Assembly: GCA_963709645.1 (NCBI GenBank)
Contig: CAVPXP010000037.1
Location: forward strand, 1-64,000
Direction of reading: 5' to 3'
DNA length: 64,000 nt
Source: DYRB01 sp963709645
GTDB taxonomy: Bacteria; Pseudomonadota; Gammaproteobacteria; Chromatiales; Chromatiaceae
The stretch's first letter is position 1. Each line of letters begins with the position of its first letter. Below the pieces are notes generated by a model. The model saw nothing but the letters and a program-made list of their open reading frames with translations, had not been told where the DNA came from and did not search any database. Positions 1 to 10,540 of this stretch are shown piece after piece. A program made the position numbers and the translations under genes.

Positions 1-195
1 AACGTCCTGACCGCGACCGCTGCGGACCGGCCAGCGGCGCCCTCGCCCCCGGCCTCGACCCGGTGCCAGCCTGAAAGCGCCTACGCAGTTCCGCGGCGCG
101 GCGAAGAGCGCTGCTGGCCTGTTTGCGCGGCATGGGATTCTTCGTGTCGGCGGAGTACAACTGGCCGGCCCGGCTACCCCCTTGCGCGAGAATGA
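1..195 (+). other. open frame ending on the jetA start; unidentified
   Basis: Reading from base 1 there is an open frame to a TGA at 193-195 that overlaps the jetA ATG at 192 as ATGA, the kind of overlap seen inside operons. The translation is rich in Pro, Arg and Ala and I recognise no domain. It may be the 3' end of a gene starting outside the window, or chance. No other signal is visible in this stretch. Confidence 0.15.
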
Positions 196-1640
196 CCCAA
201 CTCTTCGACCGCGTCCCTGACCGGCTCTTCTCGCCCTTGGCCAGCGCCAACCGGCGCATCTATGGGACGCTGCTGCTCGACCTCTACCCGCTGTTCTTCG
301 ACCAGATCCACTCGGACGTCTTTCCCTCCCGGGAGACGGTGCGCCAGGAGATCGAGGAGCGCCTGGCGGTGATGGCCGCCGCCTGGCAGGAGGAGTCGGA
401 CTCGGCACCGGTGCCAGCCCCCACCACGGAGCCGGAGGTCAACCCGGCGGCCCAGGCCTACCGCCGGCTGCTCGCCGCCGGCTGGATCGAGGAGGAGATG
501 GAGGGCTACCGGGTGCGGGTCACGGTCCCCCCGGCGGTGGGTACCCTGTGGGCGAGCCTGATGGAGGTGGCCCGCCCGGACCGGGTCTTCTACGGCGGCA
601 TGGTGCTCTCCATCTTCAACAACGTGCAGAAGGCCTGGGAGGAGCCGCAGGCCCAGGTGCTGGCGCTGCGCCAGGCGGCCCGGGAGGCGCGCCGCTTTCT
701 GCAGCACCTCAACACCATGATCTACGGGCTCAAGGGCCTGCTGGGGGACATCACCGGCTGCGACGACCATCGCCGTATACTGAGCCGCTTCTTCGACGAC
801 TTCGTGGAGCGCATCCTGGTCCAGGACTACAAGCGCCTCAAGACCCGCAACAACCCCTTCCGCTACCGCCAGCAGATCCTTCAACGGGTGCGGGAGCTGG
901 AATACGACCTGGAGCGTAAGCAGGCCCTGGTGGCCGGCTACCTGGAGCAGACCGGGGAGTCCGAGAGCGAGCTCGCCTGGCAGTCCATCAACGACGACAT
1001 CCGCCACCTTCGCGACTGCTTCGAGCGGCTCGACGGCCACCTGGAGCGGGTGGACCGTTTTCGCGCCCGGGTGGAACGCCGCGTGGCCGATACGGTCCGC
1101 TACCTGGATCGGACCCAGCCCGGCATGGCGGCCCGAATCGCCACGCTCCTGCGCGGGCTCGGCCCGCGGGTCTCCGGGCTGGAGGACGGCGAGGCGACGC
1201 CGTTGGCCCTGCCCCTCGTCGACGTGCTCCCGGTCGGACCCCAGAGCCTGAAGGAGGCGCCCCGCCATCGCCGCCCGCCGGAGCCGCGTCCTCTCGTCAG
1301 CCGTCCGGTGGACCCGGCGATGCAGGCCCGCCAACAGGCCCTGCGCGCCTATCTGGATCGCCGGCGGATCGACCCCAAGCGCATCGCACTTTACCTGGAG
1401 CGCCAATTGGCAGGCCGGGGGCAGATCGACGGCGCCGCCATGACCATCGCCAGCGTGGAGGACTTCATCGCCTTCACCCATGTGCGCCACCTGGACTACC
1501 TGCCCGGGGCCGGGCGCCTGAGCCGGGACTACCGCGTCGAGCACCGGGACGGCCTCATCGACAACGACTGGGTGCGCTGCCCCGACTTCGCGGTGCAGCG
1601 CCGCCGGCCCAACGAGGCGGAGATCCGACGTGCTGCGTGA
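192..1640 (+). CDS. jetA: Wadjet defence protein JetA (DUF5716, kleisin-like subunit)
   Basis: 482 residues starting MTQLFDRVPDRLFSPLAS, the N-terminus typical of JetA proteins. In type I Wadjet, JetA is the MukF-like kleisin that bridges the heads of the SMC ATPase JetC and works with JetB; the complex extrudes loops on small circular DNA so that JetD can cut it. The ATG at 192 was chosen over the upstream ATG at 123 because family similarity begins there and it overlaps a preceding stop. The frame is intact, with long helical, charged segments in the middle (about residues 190-330) and a winged-helix-like N-terminal part. The end overlaps jetB by 11 bases. This is the only jet gene here without a frameshift. 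Confidence 0.85.
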   Translation: MTQLFDRVPDRLFSPLASANRRIYGTLLLDLYPLFFDQIHSDVFPSRETVRQEIEERLAVMAAAWQEESDSAPVPAPTTEPEVNPAAQAYRRLLAAGWIEEEMEGYRVRVTVPPAVGTLWASLMEVARPDRVFYGGMVLSIFNNVQKAWEEPQAQVLALRQAAREARRFLQHLNTMIYGLKGLLGDITGCDDHRRILSRFFDDFVERILVQDYKRLKTRNNPFRYRQQILQRVRELEYDLERKQALVAGYLEQTGESESELAWQSINDDIRHLRDCFERLDGHLERVDRFRARVERRVADTVRYLDRTQPGMAARIATLLRGLGPRVSGLEDGEATPLALPLVDVLPVGPQSLKEAPRHRRPPEPRPLVSRPVDPAMQARQQALRAYLDRRRIDPKRIALYLERQLAGRGQIDGAAMTIASVEDFIAFTHVRHLDYLPGAGRLSRDYRVEHRDGLIDNDWVRCPDFAVQRRRPNEAEIRRAA

Positions 1641-2300
1641 CCTGCGCCAGGTCTGCGAGCGCCCCGGCAGCGCGGAGCCCGACGACTTCCGCTCGGCTGC
1701 CAGGGCCGTGCTGAAGCGCCAGTTCCTGCTCCTGGAGCGCCCCGGGACCGCGACCCCTACCGGCTGATCGTCAACCACTTCGACTACTTCGCGAATCTGT
1801 TCGACGCCCTGGGCTGGACCCTGCACCGGGACGACACCTTCGGGCTCATCGGCCTGTTGCCCGGGGACGCGGAGGGCTTCAGGCACCTGCGCCTGGTCGA
1901 CAGCCTCATGCTGCTGTGTCTGCGGCTCATCTACGAGGAGGGGATGGAGCACTTCGAGGCCCGGGAGGGGAGCGTCTACACCCAGTCGCAGACCCTGCTC
2001 GGCCGCTACGAGACCCTGCTCGGGCGCAAGCTGCCGCCCCTCTCGGACTACCGGGAGACGCTGCGCCGACTGCGCCGCTACTCCCTGATCGAGATCGGGG
2101 ACGAGACGCGAGGACGGCCTGCCCGTGCTGCGCATCCTGCCCACGGTGCGGCTGGTCACCGGCGATCAGGTCCAGGCGCGCATTGCGGCCTTCTTGGAGG
2201 CCAGCGGCGAGTCCCCGGACGAACCGCAGGGGACGCCCCGGACCCGGACACCGACGAGTGGCCGAGGACGAGCCCGGACCGAGGTGAGCCGAGCCCATGA
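1630..2300 (+). CDS. jetB: Wadjet defence protein JetB (DUF4194, MukE-like), frameshifted
   Basis: GTG start at 1630 inside the end of jetA. The protein reads VLRDLRQVCERPG, then after a shift at the GGG run near 1744 continues DPYRLIVNHFDYFANLFDAL and later GRYETLLGRKLPPLSDYRE, which is the DUF4194 pattern. A second shift near 2110 is needed to read LPVLRILPTVRLVTGDQVQ, and a third near 2225 to reach the acidic tail and a TGA that overlaps the jetC ATG (ATGA at 2297). JetB is the MukE-like winged-helix partner of the kleisin JetA. Three shifts in 670 bases, two of them at G runs, fit base-dropping errors, although a true pseudogene would look the same. Confidence 0.75.
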
Positions 2301-5300
2301 AACGCCTGGTCCGCCTGCTGATGATCAACTGGTACCGCCTGGAGCAGGCGAGCATCGACATCGTCGGCCATACGGCGGTGATCGGTCCCAATGCCTCCGG
2401 CAAGTCCTCCCTGCTGGACGCCATCCAGGCGGTGCTGGTGGGCGGCGACAAACGCTGGTGGAACCCCAACGCCAGCGCCGGGGAGAAGAGCACCCGCAGC
2501 CTCCGCGACTACTGTCTCGGCGTGGTGCGCGACCCCAACAACCCGGACCTGTCCCAGGAGTTCCGCCCGCGCGACCAGGCCGTCACCTACCTGGCCCTGG
2601 TGTTCCGAGACGACGAGAGCGGGGAGCCCACCAGCATCGGGCTCGCCCTGCACGCCCGACTGGACGAGGCCCAGGAGGTGATCGACGGGCGCTTCGTGGC
2701 CCCCGGGCTGGACCTGATCCTGTCGGACCTGGTGGACCGCACGCCCGATGGCTCCATACCCAAGCCCTGGCGGCGGCTCAGGGAGGACCTGCGGATGCGG
2801 GTCGGCGCAGCCCTTCCGGGTCCTCCCCCAAGTCGGCGAGTACCAGCGCCACCTGTGCGCCCTGCTCTCCGACGGCCGGCGCCATCTGGACCCGCCCCGC
2901 TTCCTGCGCGCCTTCCGCAACGCCATCACCTTTGCCCCCATCCGCAACGTCTCGGACTTCGTGCGCAGCCACATCCTGGAGGAGCGCCCGATCCAGGTCC
3001 GCTCGCTCCAGCAGGCCCTGCAGCACTACCGGGACATCCAGACCCGCACCCGCGAGGCGCGCAGCCGCGAGGAGGCCCTGGCCGCCATCGATCGCCACTA
3101 CCAGCGTGCCGAGCAGGCCGAGCGGCTGGGTCTGGCCTGGCGCTGGGTGGAGCAGGAGGCCGCCTTCAACGCCCTGGAGGCGGAGCTGGAGCCCCTGCGC
3201 CGAACCCTGGAGCGGCTCGCCGCCGAGATCACGGCGCTCGGCGCCCGCATCGCCGACCTGGAGCGGCAATGGCAGCTCGCCGACAACGCCCTGACCGAGG
3301 CCAACCGGCGCCTGGCCGCCACCAACGTGGAGCAGCAGCGGGAACGCGTCCGCGCCGAGATGCGCACCGCGCAGACCGATCTGGACGCGGCCAGTCGGGA
3401 CATCGAGGGCGCACGCATCGGCCTGGGGGCCGTGCATCGGCTGCTCGACAGCGCGGCGCAGCTCGACGACGGCGCCCTGGTCCAGGCGCTCCAAGCCCTC
3501 CCGCCCCTGCTGCGCCGGGACGAGGGGCTGCTGGCCGCCACCTGGCCCCCGGCCCCCGACGAGGTCATGGCCGCCGTGGCCCAAATCGCCCCGCGCGTGG
3601 CGGAGGCGGTGGACCGGATGCTCGGGCGCTTCGAGCAGTTGGTCCGAGAGGAAGGCGACATGGCTCGCGCGCTGGAAGACCTGCGCGGGCGCATCGCCCG
3701 CCTGGAGCGGGGCGACAGCGACCTGCAGCCGGCCACCCTGCGCCTGATCGAGCCTGCTCGCTGAGCACGGCATCGCCGCCGTCCCCCTGTGCGACCGGGT
3801 GGACGTGGCGGACGAGCATTGGCGCGACGCCCTGGAGTCCTTCCTGGGCGGCCACCGGGAGGCCCTGCTGGTGGACCCGGGGCAGGTGCGCGAGGCCGTC
3901 GGGCTCTACCGGCGGGAGGGCAAGCGGCTCAACATCCACGGCAGCCGGGTGATCAACACGCTGAAGACCGCCGAGTGGCGTGGACCGCCGCATCGCCGGC
4001 AGCCTGGCGGAGATGGCGGTCAGCGACGACCCCCACGCCATGGCCTACGTCAACCAGCGCGCCGGCAACGTGCTGCGGGTCGACACGGAGGACGCGCTGC
4101 TCCGCCACGAACGGGCCATCACCGCCGACGGCATGCTGGCCACCGGCGGCGCGGTGCTGCGGCTGCGCCCCGAGGAGCCCATGCTGGGGCGGGAGGCCCG
4201 CCGGTTGCGGCTGGCGGCACTGCAAGAGCAGTTCATCGCGGCGACGGGAAGACCCACTACCTGAAGCAGCAAGAGAAAGCGGCCATCAAGGACCTGCGGG
4301 AACGGCAGTTGATGCCGCTGAACGAGCGGCTGCGGGTCTTCCCGGATCTGGTGGCCCTGGCGGCCACGCGGCAACAGTCCCAGACCGACCTCGACCGGCT
4401 CAAGTCCGAGGAGCAGGCGCTGCTGGACGACGCGGACTACCGGCGCCTGCAAGACGAGGTAGCGCGCTGCCGCGCCGAGCGCGAGCGGATCAAGGGTCAG
4501 GCGGACCAGGCCGCCAAGGACCTGCGGGAGCGCGAGCACACCGAGCAGGCGCAGCGCCTGACGCTCGACCAAAAGGACGCGGAAGCCCACGCTGTCGCCG
4601 AGCGCCGTAAAGCTCATCCAGCAGACCCCCGGCTTCGATGCCCAACTGGCCGCCGAGCGCCTGGAGGAGCTGCAGTCCCAGGAGCTGTTCGCCGAGGAGG
4701 GCCCCTCGACCTGGCGGGCGCTGGGTGAGGAGGCCGGGCGCCGGGCCAGCGTCCAGGAGAAGACCGTGCATCAACCAGCGCGCTCAGGCCCGGGACGAGG
4801 CTCACCGATTACTGGGCCGCCTGGTCGTCCGAGCACAGGCCCGCCATCGGCGCCTCCGACGATCACCTGACCCTGGCGGCCTGGGTCGTCGCGCGAGCTG
4901 ACCCAGGTGCGCGACACCCAGTTGGCCCGCTATGTCACGGAGGCCGACAACGCCTTACGGGAGGCGGAGCACGCCTTCCGCGCCGACTTCGTCGGCAAGC
5001 TCCAGGAGAACCTGCAACTGCTGGAGGAGAGCCGCAAGGAGCTCAACCGCAACCTCCGGCACCGCCCCTTCCACGGCCAGTACTACAGCTTCGTCAAGCA
5101 GCCCGAGCCGGACCTCAAGCAGGTCCTGGACTGGGTGCTGGCCTGGACCCCGGAGCAGGGCAGCGACGTGGGCGGCCTGTTCGACGCCGCCGACGACCCC
5201 AACCACCCGCACCGGGAGGCCATCGCGCGGGTGCGCAACCTGCTCATGGAGGCCGCCGGGGGCGAGGGCCGCGCCGGCAGCGGTAATGGGGGCTGGGACG

Positions 5301-5824
5301 AGCGCCTGGCGGACTACCGCCAGTACTACCACTTCGACGTGCGCATGAGCGACGACAAGGACGGCGGCGGCAACCCCGAGCTCCTCTCCCGGCGGCTCGG
5401 CAAGGGCTCCGGGGGCGAGCACCAGTCCCCCTTCTACGTGGCCATCGGCGCCGCCCTGGCCGCCGCCTACCGCATCGAGCGCGACCAGGACGGCGCCTAT
5501 CGCGGCGGCATGGCGCTCGCCGTCTTCGACGAGGCATTCTCCAAGCTGGACCTGCAGAACACGGTGAGCGCCCTGGGCTTCCTCGACGAGCTGGGCCTGC
5601 AGGTCCTGCTGGCCGCTCCGGACGAAAAATACGGCCAGATCGCCGAGCACGTGGACACCATCGTCAACGTCTACCGCGACGGCGGCAGCGTCCACATCGA
5701 CGCCGAATACATCAAGCCCGAGGCCCGCCGGGCGCTGGCCGCGGACAACCCCGTGGTCCGCCCGGACGGCAGACTCTCCGCAGAGAGATCCGCAGACCGC
5801 GTCGTCCGCAGAGACGCGGTCTGA
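2297..5824 (+). CDS. jetC: Wadjet SMC-like ATPase JetC, multiply frameshifted
   Basis: SMC/MukB-like ATPase that powers DNA loop extrusion in Wadjet. The Walker A motif GPNASGKSS lies at residues 30-38. The C-terminal part has the ABC signature region GKGSGGEHQSPFY near 5400 and Walker B MALAVFDEAFSKLD near 5515. Between them is a long coiled-coil region. The frame must be changed at about 2805, 3755, 3975, 4250, 4605, 4770-4790 and 4890, after which the last 305 residues are intact. If the shifts are undone the product is about 1,170 residues, normal for JetC. All motifs needed for ATP hydrolysis are present across the pieces. The stop is 55 bases before jetD. Confidence 0.8.
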
Positions 5825-5879
5825 CGGAGAGGTCTGAGTCAGGGACAGGAGTTCGACCGACGCAGGGACGGTCGGGACC

Positions 5880-7076
5880 ATGCAAGGCCCCCGGTTGAGC
5901 GAGGTCGCCCGCGACCTCCTGCTCAAGCTCCTGGCCCAGGTCGACCGAGGCGGGCGGGACACCCTGCCCATCACGGAGCGCTCCGCCAGGGACGTATTTC
6001 GCGGTCACCGACCTGGCCGGGCGCGATGCCATCCACGCCTATCTCGCCAATGCCGAGGCCGACGGCGGGGTCACGCTGGACTGGGGCAGACGGGCCGCCG
6101 CACAGGACCTGCAACGGATCCGGATCAAGGATGCGGATCGGCTGGCCGCCTGGCTGGGAGTCCCCCGGGCGTCGGCCCGGGCCAGTGCCATCGAGCGCGA
6201 GCTTGCCCCGTTCATGGCCGATGCCCCCGGTTGGCTACAGGACGCCTACGCCGAGGCCCTGGAGCAGTGGCGATTGGGCGGCAGTCCCTTTCGCGTTCCC
6301 GCCGCCGACACCGCCGCCGCAACCAGGCTGTTTCGGGTCGCCCTCGCCGTCGCCGCCGGGGAGCAGGAAGGGCTCGACCTGCGCCGCTTCAGCGTCCAGC
6401 TGCTGGGCGATTCCAAGGCCGTCGAGTCCATGCTGGGCCGGCTGGGCGGACTGCTCCGCCGCAATCCCGAGTGGTCCCAATGGGAAGACGACGCCGAGCT
6501 GTTCCGAACCCTGGGGCTGGAGAAGTTCCCGCCGCCGCTCTTCATCAAGGGGCCGCTGGCCCTCGACTATGGCGGCACCCAATGGGACCTCACGCCGCTG
6601 CGCCCCTATGTCGCCCTGTCCCCGGACGCGGTGGGCGACATCCAGCCGACCACCCCAGTCCCCTACCTGCTCACCATCGAAAACCTGGCCAGCTTCCAGC
6701 GCCACGTCCGGGAGATCGAGGACCTCGGCGTGGTGGTCTACACCGCCGGCTTCCCCGCCCCAGCGCTGGTCCGCGTCCTCGGGCAACTGGACCAACGCCT
6801 GCCCGGGACTGCCCCTTCTACCACTGGGGTGACCGGGACGCCGGCGGGCTGCGCATCTACGCCAAGGTCGCGGCGGCCTGCCCCGCCCACCGCATTCGGC
6901 CCCACCTCATGGCGGTTGCAGACTCCGGCTCCCGCCGCTGGACCAAGGACGAGCGCCGATCTCTGGAGCAAGTGATGTCCAAAGGGGGCGCGGCGGGCGA
7001 ATTGGCTGCGGATTGGATCCATCGCGGACTGGGCCCCCTGGAGCAGGAAGCCGTAGACCCAATCAGCCCCACTTAA
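5880..7076 (+). CDS. jetD: Wadjet nuclease JetD (DUF3322-DUF2220, Toprim), frameshifted
   Basis: JetD is the topoisomerase VI-A/Spo11-like nuclease that cleaves plasmid DNA trapped by JetABC. The N-terminal DUF3322 part starts MQGPRLSEVARDLLLKL; after a shift near 5995 it continues YFAVTDLAGRDAIHAYL, and after a second near 6815 it returns to the first frame. The Toprim residues are visible: glutamate in PYLLTIENLASF (about 6665) and the D-x-D motif in FYHWGDRDAGGLRIYAK (about 6825). Corrected length is about 398 residues, normal for the family. It is the last gene of the jet operon; the next gene is on the other strand. Confidence 0.8.
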   Translation: MQGPRLSEVARDLLLKLLAQVDRGGRDTLPITERSARDVFRGHRPGRARCHPRLSRQCRGRRRGHAGLGQTGRRTGPATDPDQGCGSAGRLAGSPPGVGPGQCHRARACPVHGRCPRLATGRLRRGPGAVAIGRQSLSRSRRRHRRRNQAVSGRPRRRRRGAGRARPAPLQRPAAGRFQGRRVHAGPAGRTAPPQSRVVPMGRRRRAVPNPGAGEVPAAALHQGAAGPRLWRHPMGPHAAAPLCRPVPGRGGRHPADHPSPLPAHHRKPGQLPAPRPGDRGPRRGGLHRRLPRPSAGPRPRATGPTPARDCPFYHWGDRDAGGLRIYAKVAAACPAHRIRPHLMAVADSGSRRWTKDERRSLEQVMSKGGAAGELAADWIHRGLGPLEQEAVDPISPT

Positions 7077-7142
7077 GAACGGCAGTTCCCAGACCATATG
7101 GTTGCCAAAGGCCTATCAGTGCACCCTGGGCAGGATGGAGAC

Positions 7143-7742
7143 CTAGCACCGGGGCAACGAGAAGATCCTGCCTAAGCCAAACAGGTAGGGGTCCGAGTCC
7201 ACCGATACCGGCCCGCTCGACAGCTCCGTAATCCAGCGATCAGCGTACTCCACGTACTTCTCCCACTGCGTGATCAACCGTTCCGCGACCTGGGAGTTAT
7301 GACTCTGGAGCCGATCGATCACTTTGAAGGGGATGCGGCAAAGCCCCGTTTCCCGCAATGTGACGGCGGCGTGCCAGTAGATGCCCTCTTTGAGGGCCTC
7401 CAGGCCGACGGCTGCGCCAGGGCCGAGCAGGCGGACGATGCGATGGCTGTCTTCCGGTGACTGTTTGACCAGCTTCACGAGGCCCCAGCGGACCGTGTAG
7501 ACGGCGTCAGCCGCTCCGCTCTCGACATAGAGGACGGTCCCGGAGGAGACGACGGCCCGCTTGATGGGGACCAGGATCTGGTCGAAATCGGACCCGCGCA
7601 GAACACCAAACAGGCCTTGCTGGCGCACAGCGCAATGCCGGCAATCGGCCACGTCATCCCAGGCGATCTCGGAACAGCGCAGGTCGTTGCCAGAGCGTGA
7701 GGAGCCGGAACCCTGGAGTCGTTTGACGGATGGACGGCGCAT
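7143..7742 (-). pseudogene. Crp/Fnr-family regulator lacking the helix-turn-helix domain
   Basis: 199 residues. The N-terminal CADCR-like cysteine pair (CRHC) is followed by the cyclic-nucleotide-binding-like beta roll, including SSGTVLYVESGAADAVYTVR and GLVKLVKQSPEDSHRIVRLL, and the start of the long dimerisation helix (ERLITQWEKYVEYADRWIT). The Crp-type winged helix that should follow is absent: after ELSSGPV about 23 unrelated residues lead to a stop. The protein could still dimerise but should not bind DNA. The break lies 67 bases from the end of jetD, so arrival of the Wadjet locus may have removed the 3' end. A frameshift within the last 25 residues is an alternative, but I find no wHTH sequence in other frames downstream. 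Confidence 0.55.
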
Positions 7743-8051
7743 TGCGGGTCGAAAGCGCTAGTCAGCGGCCGACGCCCGCGGCAGCGTCAGAAAACGCCAT
7801 GCACTCAAGCTTAACTGCGCTCGGTGATGCTTTTTGCAGGCACCAGGCCGAAGTTCGACATTGCACTCGGAACAGACACCCAGAGGGGTCGCGAGATGCG
7901 GGATAGGCACCCCGCCACGGCCGGGGTCCCGATCGATACTGGTGGCTAGAGTTCCCGATGCACCCGAGCGAGACCACAGGACCGAAGCTTGCGCCCCCCG
8001 CGCTGGGGACGCTGCCCGCTCGGCGCGTCCCTGAGGGCCACGGTGCGGCGG
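7743..8051. other. intergenic stretch, nothing recognised
   Basis: About 310 bases between the truncated regulator and the end of the multihaem cytochrome. Both flanking genes are on the minus strand. No terminator, repeat or convincing frame is visible. Confidence 0.4.
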
Positions 8052-9542
8052 CTAGGGCGCCACCGATGGCATCACCTCCGCGGTAGCTGACGCCATGGTT
8101 TCGACGCGCACGTCCGAGGCGTCGTACATCGCGAGGAACCGCGCGACCGTAGGGTCGGCGGCGTCCTGCTGAAGGTCACGCAGGTAACCGTAGGCAAGCG
8201 TCTGGTAATTGAGCTCGGCGGCAACCGTGACGCCGGGGGTATCGGCAGGCAACTGGATGCGGTAGGTCACGAGGTCACTGCCCGCCACGAAGTTCGGGTC
8301 CTTGCCAATACCCACGACGGCGACCTCGTCCGGTACCGCCTGATCGTCAAACCCGCGTGGCGGAATCCGATTGTCCTTGAGGTAGGCGGCAGCACGCAGC
8401 AGCGTGTAGGTGAGGTTGCCGTCGGAGTCACCCATGATCGCCTCGTACACCTGGACCTGACCCGCTCGGGTGATCTCGCCGCCCTGGTGGGGCTCGAACG
8501 CCCGGCGCCGGCGTCAGCGTTGATGCCAACGACGCGCCCCGTGGCCGGTTTCAGACGGCCCGACTCGAACAGGGTGGCTCCGGCGAGGTCGGTCACCTTG
8601 AGGTGGACATAGATGCGCCGCGAGGGGTAGCTGGTGGGCAGCTTGTGGCCGGTGTTGTTGGTCACGCGGACGCGGACGAGCAGCTCGTTCGTCGCCGCAT
8701 CCAGCGTCGCCTCCTCGATCGCGAGATCGGCGGCACGGCGAAGGTTGGCTCGGGTGGCCTCGATGCTGGCCGCAAAATCGCCGTCACCGACCTCGAGCGC
8801 GGCCCGGTTGTGCGTCGAGGATGTCGAGCATCAGGGTATTGCCGCCGTAGAAGCCGTGGCGGCCGAAATCGCTACGCCGGGGCAGGTTGCGGGGCCGGTT
8901 GGCGATCTTGACCCCGTCGGCGCGGGCCATGTGACAGTCCTGGCACGAACTCGCCTCCGCCCTGCCGTCCGCGAAGGCGCTGTTCTGCCACTCCGTGTAG
9001 ACCGCCTGCTCGGGAAACTCCCGATCGAGGATCTTCCCCGCGCTGTCCAGTACGGGCGTCATGAGGTTGTGGCAGGTGGCGCAGACCGCCGAGTCGGAAA
9101 CGTGGGCCGAATGCTGAGGTGTGAAGCCGCTATTCATTCGCATCGGATTCACCCGCGGGTTGGCGTAGTTGCCATAGGCGGGGCGGTCGAGGGGTTGGCG
9201 AATTCCTCGATGGTGAAGTGGCCCGAGAATCCCCGGCCGGTGTACCCAGGGTGCCGTCGTCGGCGATCTGGTGGCACAGGGTGCAGCTCACACCGTCCAT
9301 GGCGGCGTCGTGATAGACGTTGCGCAGGATCGACGAATCCGTCCCCGAAGAACTGGGTGACGCCAGGGTCCAGTGGAGTAGGCGGTCTCCTCGTTCGCCA
9401 TCGGCGCATGGCATCGCGTGCACTTGTCATTGAGCACGTCCGCAAGCCCAGGGTTCCGGATCAGCTCGCTGGCGAACTTGGCCTGCCAGAAAGGATCGCT
9501 GGACGCATTGGCCATCATCGTGGCAGACCACCACATGCCCAA
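8052..9542 (-). pseudogene. multihaem c-type cytochrome, 5'-truncated and frameshifted
   Basis: Four CXXCH haem sites can be read on the minus strand: CTRCH, CTLCH, CATCH and CQDCH. They are followed by the conserved VTNNTGHKLPTSYPSRRIYV segment common in secreted multihaem cytochromes of sulfur and metal oxidisers. The frame changes at about 9375, 9235, 9165, 8815 and 8490. The 5' end is missing: the frame runs from a TTG at 9542 directly into the GMWWSATMM segment with no signal peptide, and adk starts 146 bases away on the other strand. The product would be a periplasmic or exported electron carrier. Decay is more likely here than for other shifted genes because the start is also gone. Confidence 0.65.
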
Positions 9543-9688
9543 GCTTCTGGCCGGGACTCGGATCTGCGGGCCACACCGAACCCAGCTTCACCTTGCCTCC
9601 CCCTCCCCTGCAAGGGACAATGTTGGGCTGCCGTCGCCGCACGCAGGAGCGGCGCTCGATCCACACCACACACTCGAGGAATTTCCGA

Positions 9689-10330
9689 ATGAGACTGATC
9701 CTTTTGGGCGCCCCCGGCGCCGGCAAGGGCACCGTGGCCAAGCTGCTGACCGCCGTCGACGGCTCGGTGCAGATCTCCACCGGCGACATCCTGCGCGCCG
9801 CCGTCAAGGAAGGCACCGAGCTCGGCAAGAAGGCCGAGGCCGCCATGAAGGCGGGGGACCTGGTCTCCGACGACCTGATCATGGGCATCATGGGGGAGCG
9901 GCTCCAGCAGGACGACTGCAAGGCCGGCTTCCTGCTCGACGGCTTCCCGCGCACCATCCCCCAGGCCGAGGCCCTCAAGGTGCTGCTGGCCAAGCTCGGC
10001 ATTCAGCTCCAGGCCGCCGTTAACCTGGACGTGCCCCGCGAGGTCATCCTGGACCGCCTGACCACCCGCCGGACCTGCATGGACTGCGGCGCCATCTACA
10101 ACGTCAAGTCCTCCCCGACCAAGGTCGAGGGCGTCTGCGACAAGTGCGGCGGCAAGGTCGTGCAGCGGGACGACGAGACCGAGGAGGCCATCTCCAACCG
10201 CCTGGACGTCTACAACGAGAAGACCGCTCCCCTGGCCGACTTCTACCGCAAGGAAGGCCTGCTGCTGGACGTGAATGCCACCTCCAGCGACACCGTGGTT
10301 GCCGCCATCCGCGGCCACGTGGGGGCCTGA
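9689..10330 (+). CDS. adk: adenylate kinase
   Basis: 213 residues, full length. It interconverts ATP + AMP and 2 ADP in the cytoplasm. The P-loop GAPGAGKGT is at residues 7-15, the AMP-binding segment around STGDILRAAV, and GFPRTIPQA in the centre. The LID domain carries a four-cysteine zinc site (CMDCGAIYN and CDKCGGKV), the zinc-binding type found in many Gram-negative and Gram-positive enzymes but absent from E. coli Adk. The start ATG at 9689 begins MRLILLGAPG. No partner gene is close on the same strand. Confidence 0.95.
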   Translation: MRLILLGAPGAGKGTVAKLLTAVDGSVQISTGDILRAAVKEGTELGKKAEAAMKAGDLVSDDLIMGIMGERLQQDDCKAGFLLDGFPRTIPQAEALKVLLAKLGIQLQAAVNLDVPREVILDRLTTRRTCMDCGAIYNVKSSPTKVEGVCDKCGGKVVQRDDETEEAISNRLDVYNEKTAPLADFYRKEGLLLDVNATSSDTVVAAIRGHVGA

Positions 10331-10341
10331 TCCTGCCTCGC

Positions 10342-10362
10342 CTGCGGCCACCCGGGCCGCAG
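10342..10362 (+). terminator. GC hairpin after adk
   Basis: CTGCGGCC and GGCCGCAG arms of 8 bp around a 5-base loop, 12 bases after the adk stop. No T run follows, so it may be a weak or Rho-assisted terminator or a 3' stabilising hairpin. Confidence 0.35.
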
Positions 10363-10540
10363 ACTCCGTGCCCGTCGCGACCTCGGTCCGGCGGGCCTGG
10401 CCCCTCCCCTCACCGCAGTTCGCGTATCATGCCGGCCCGTCCGTGCGCCCGCGGAATGGCGTCCATCAACCGTCTCCCCTCGGACCGGCCGAACACCCTG
10501 TGCTCCACGCCTGACCGCCCGGTGGCCCTGACCATCGGGG

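Noticed and set aside
174..2159. Long minus-strand open frame opposite jetA and jetB
   Set aside because: Shadow of GC-rich coding sequence; Gln/Val/Leu-rich with no domain, while the plus strand encodes JetA and JetB.
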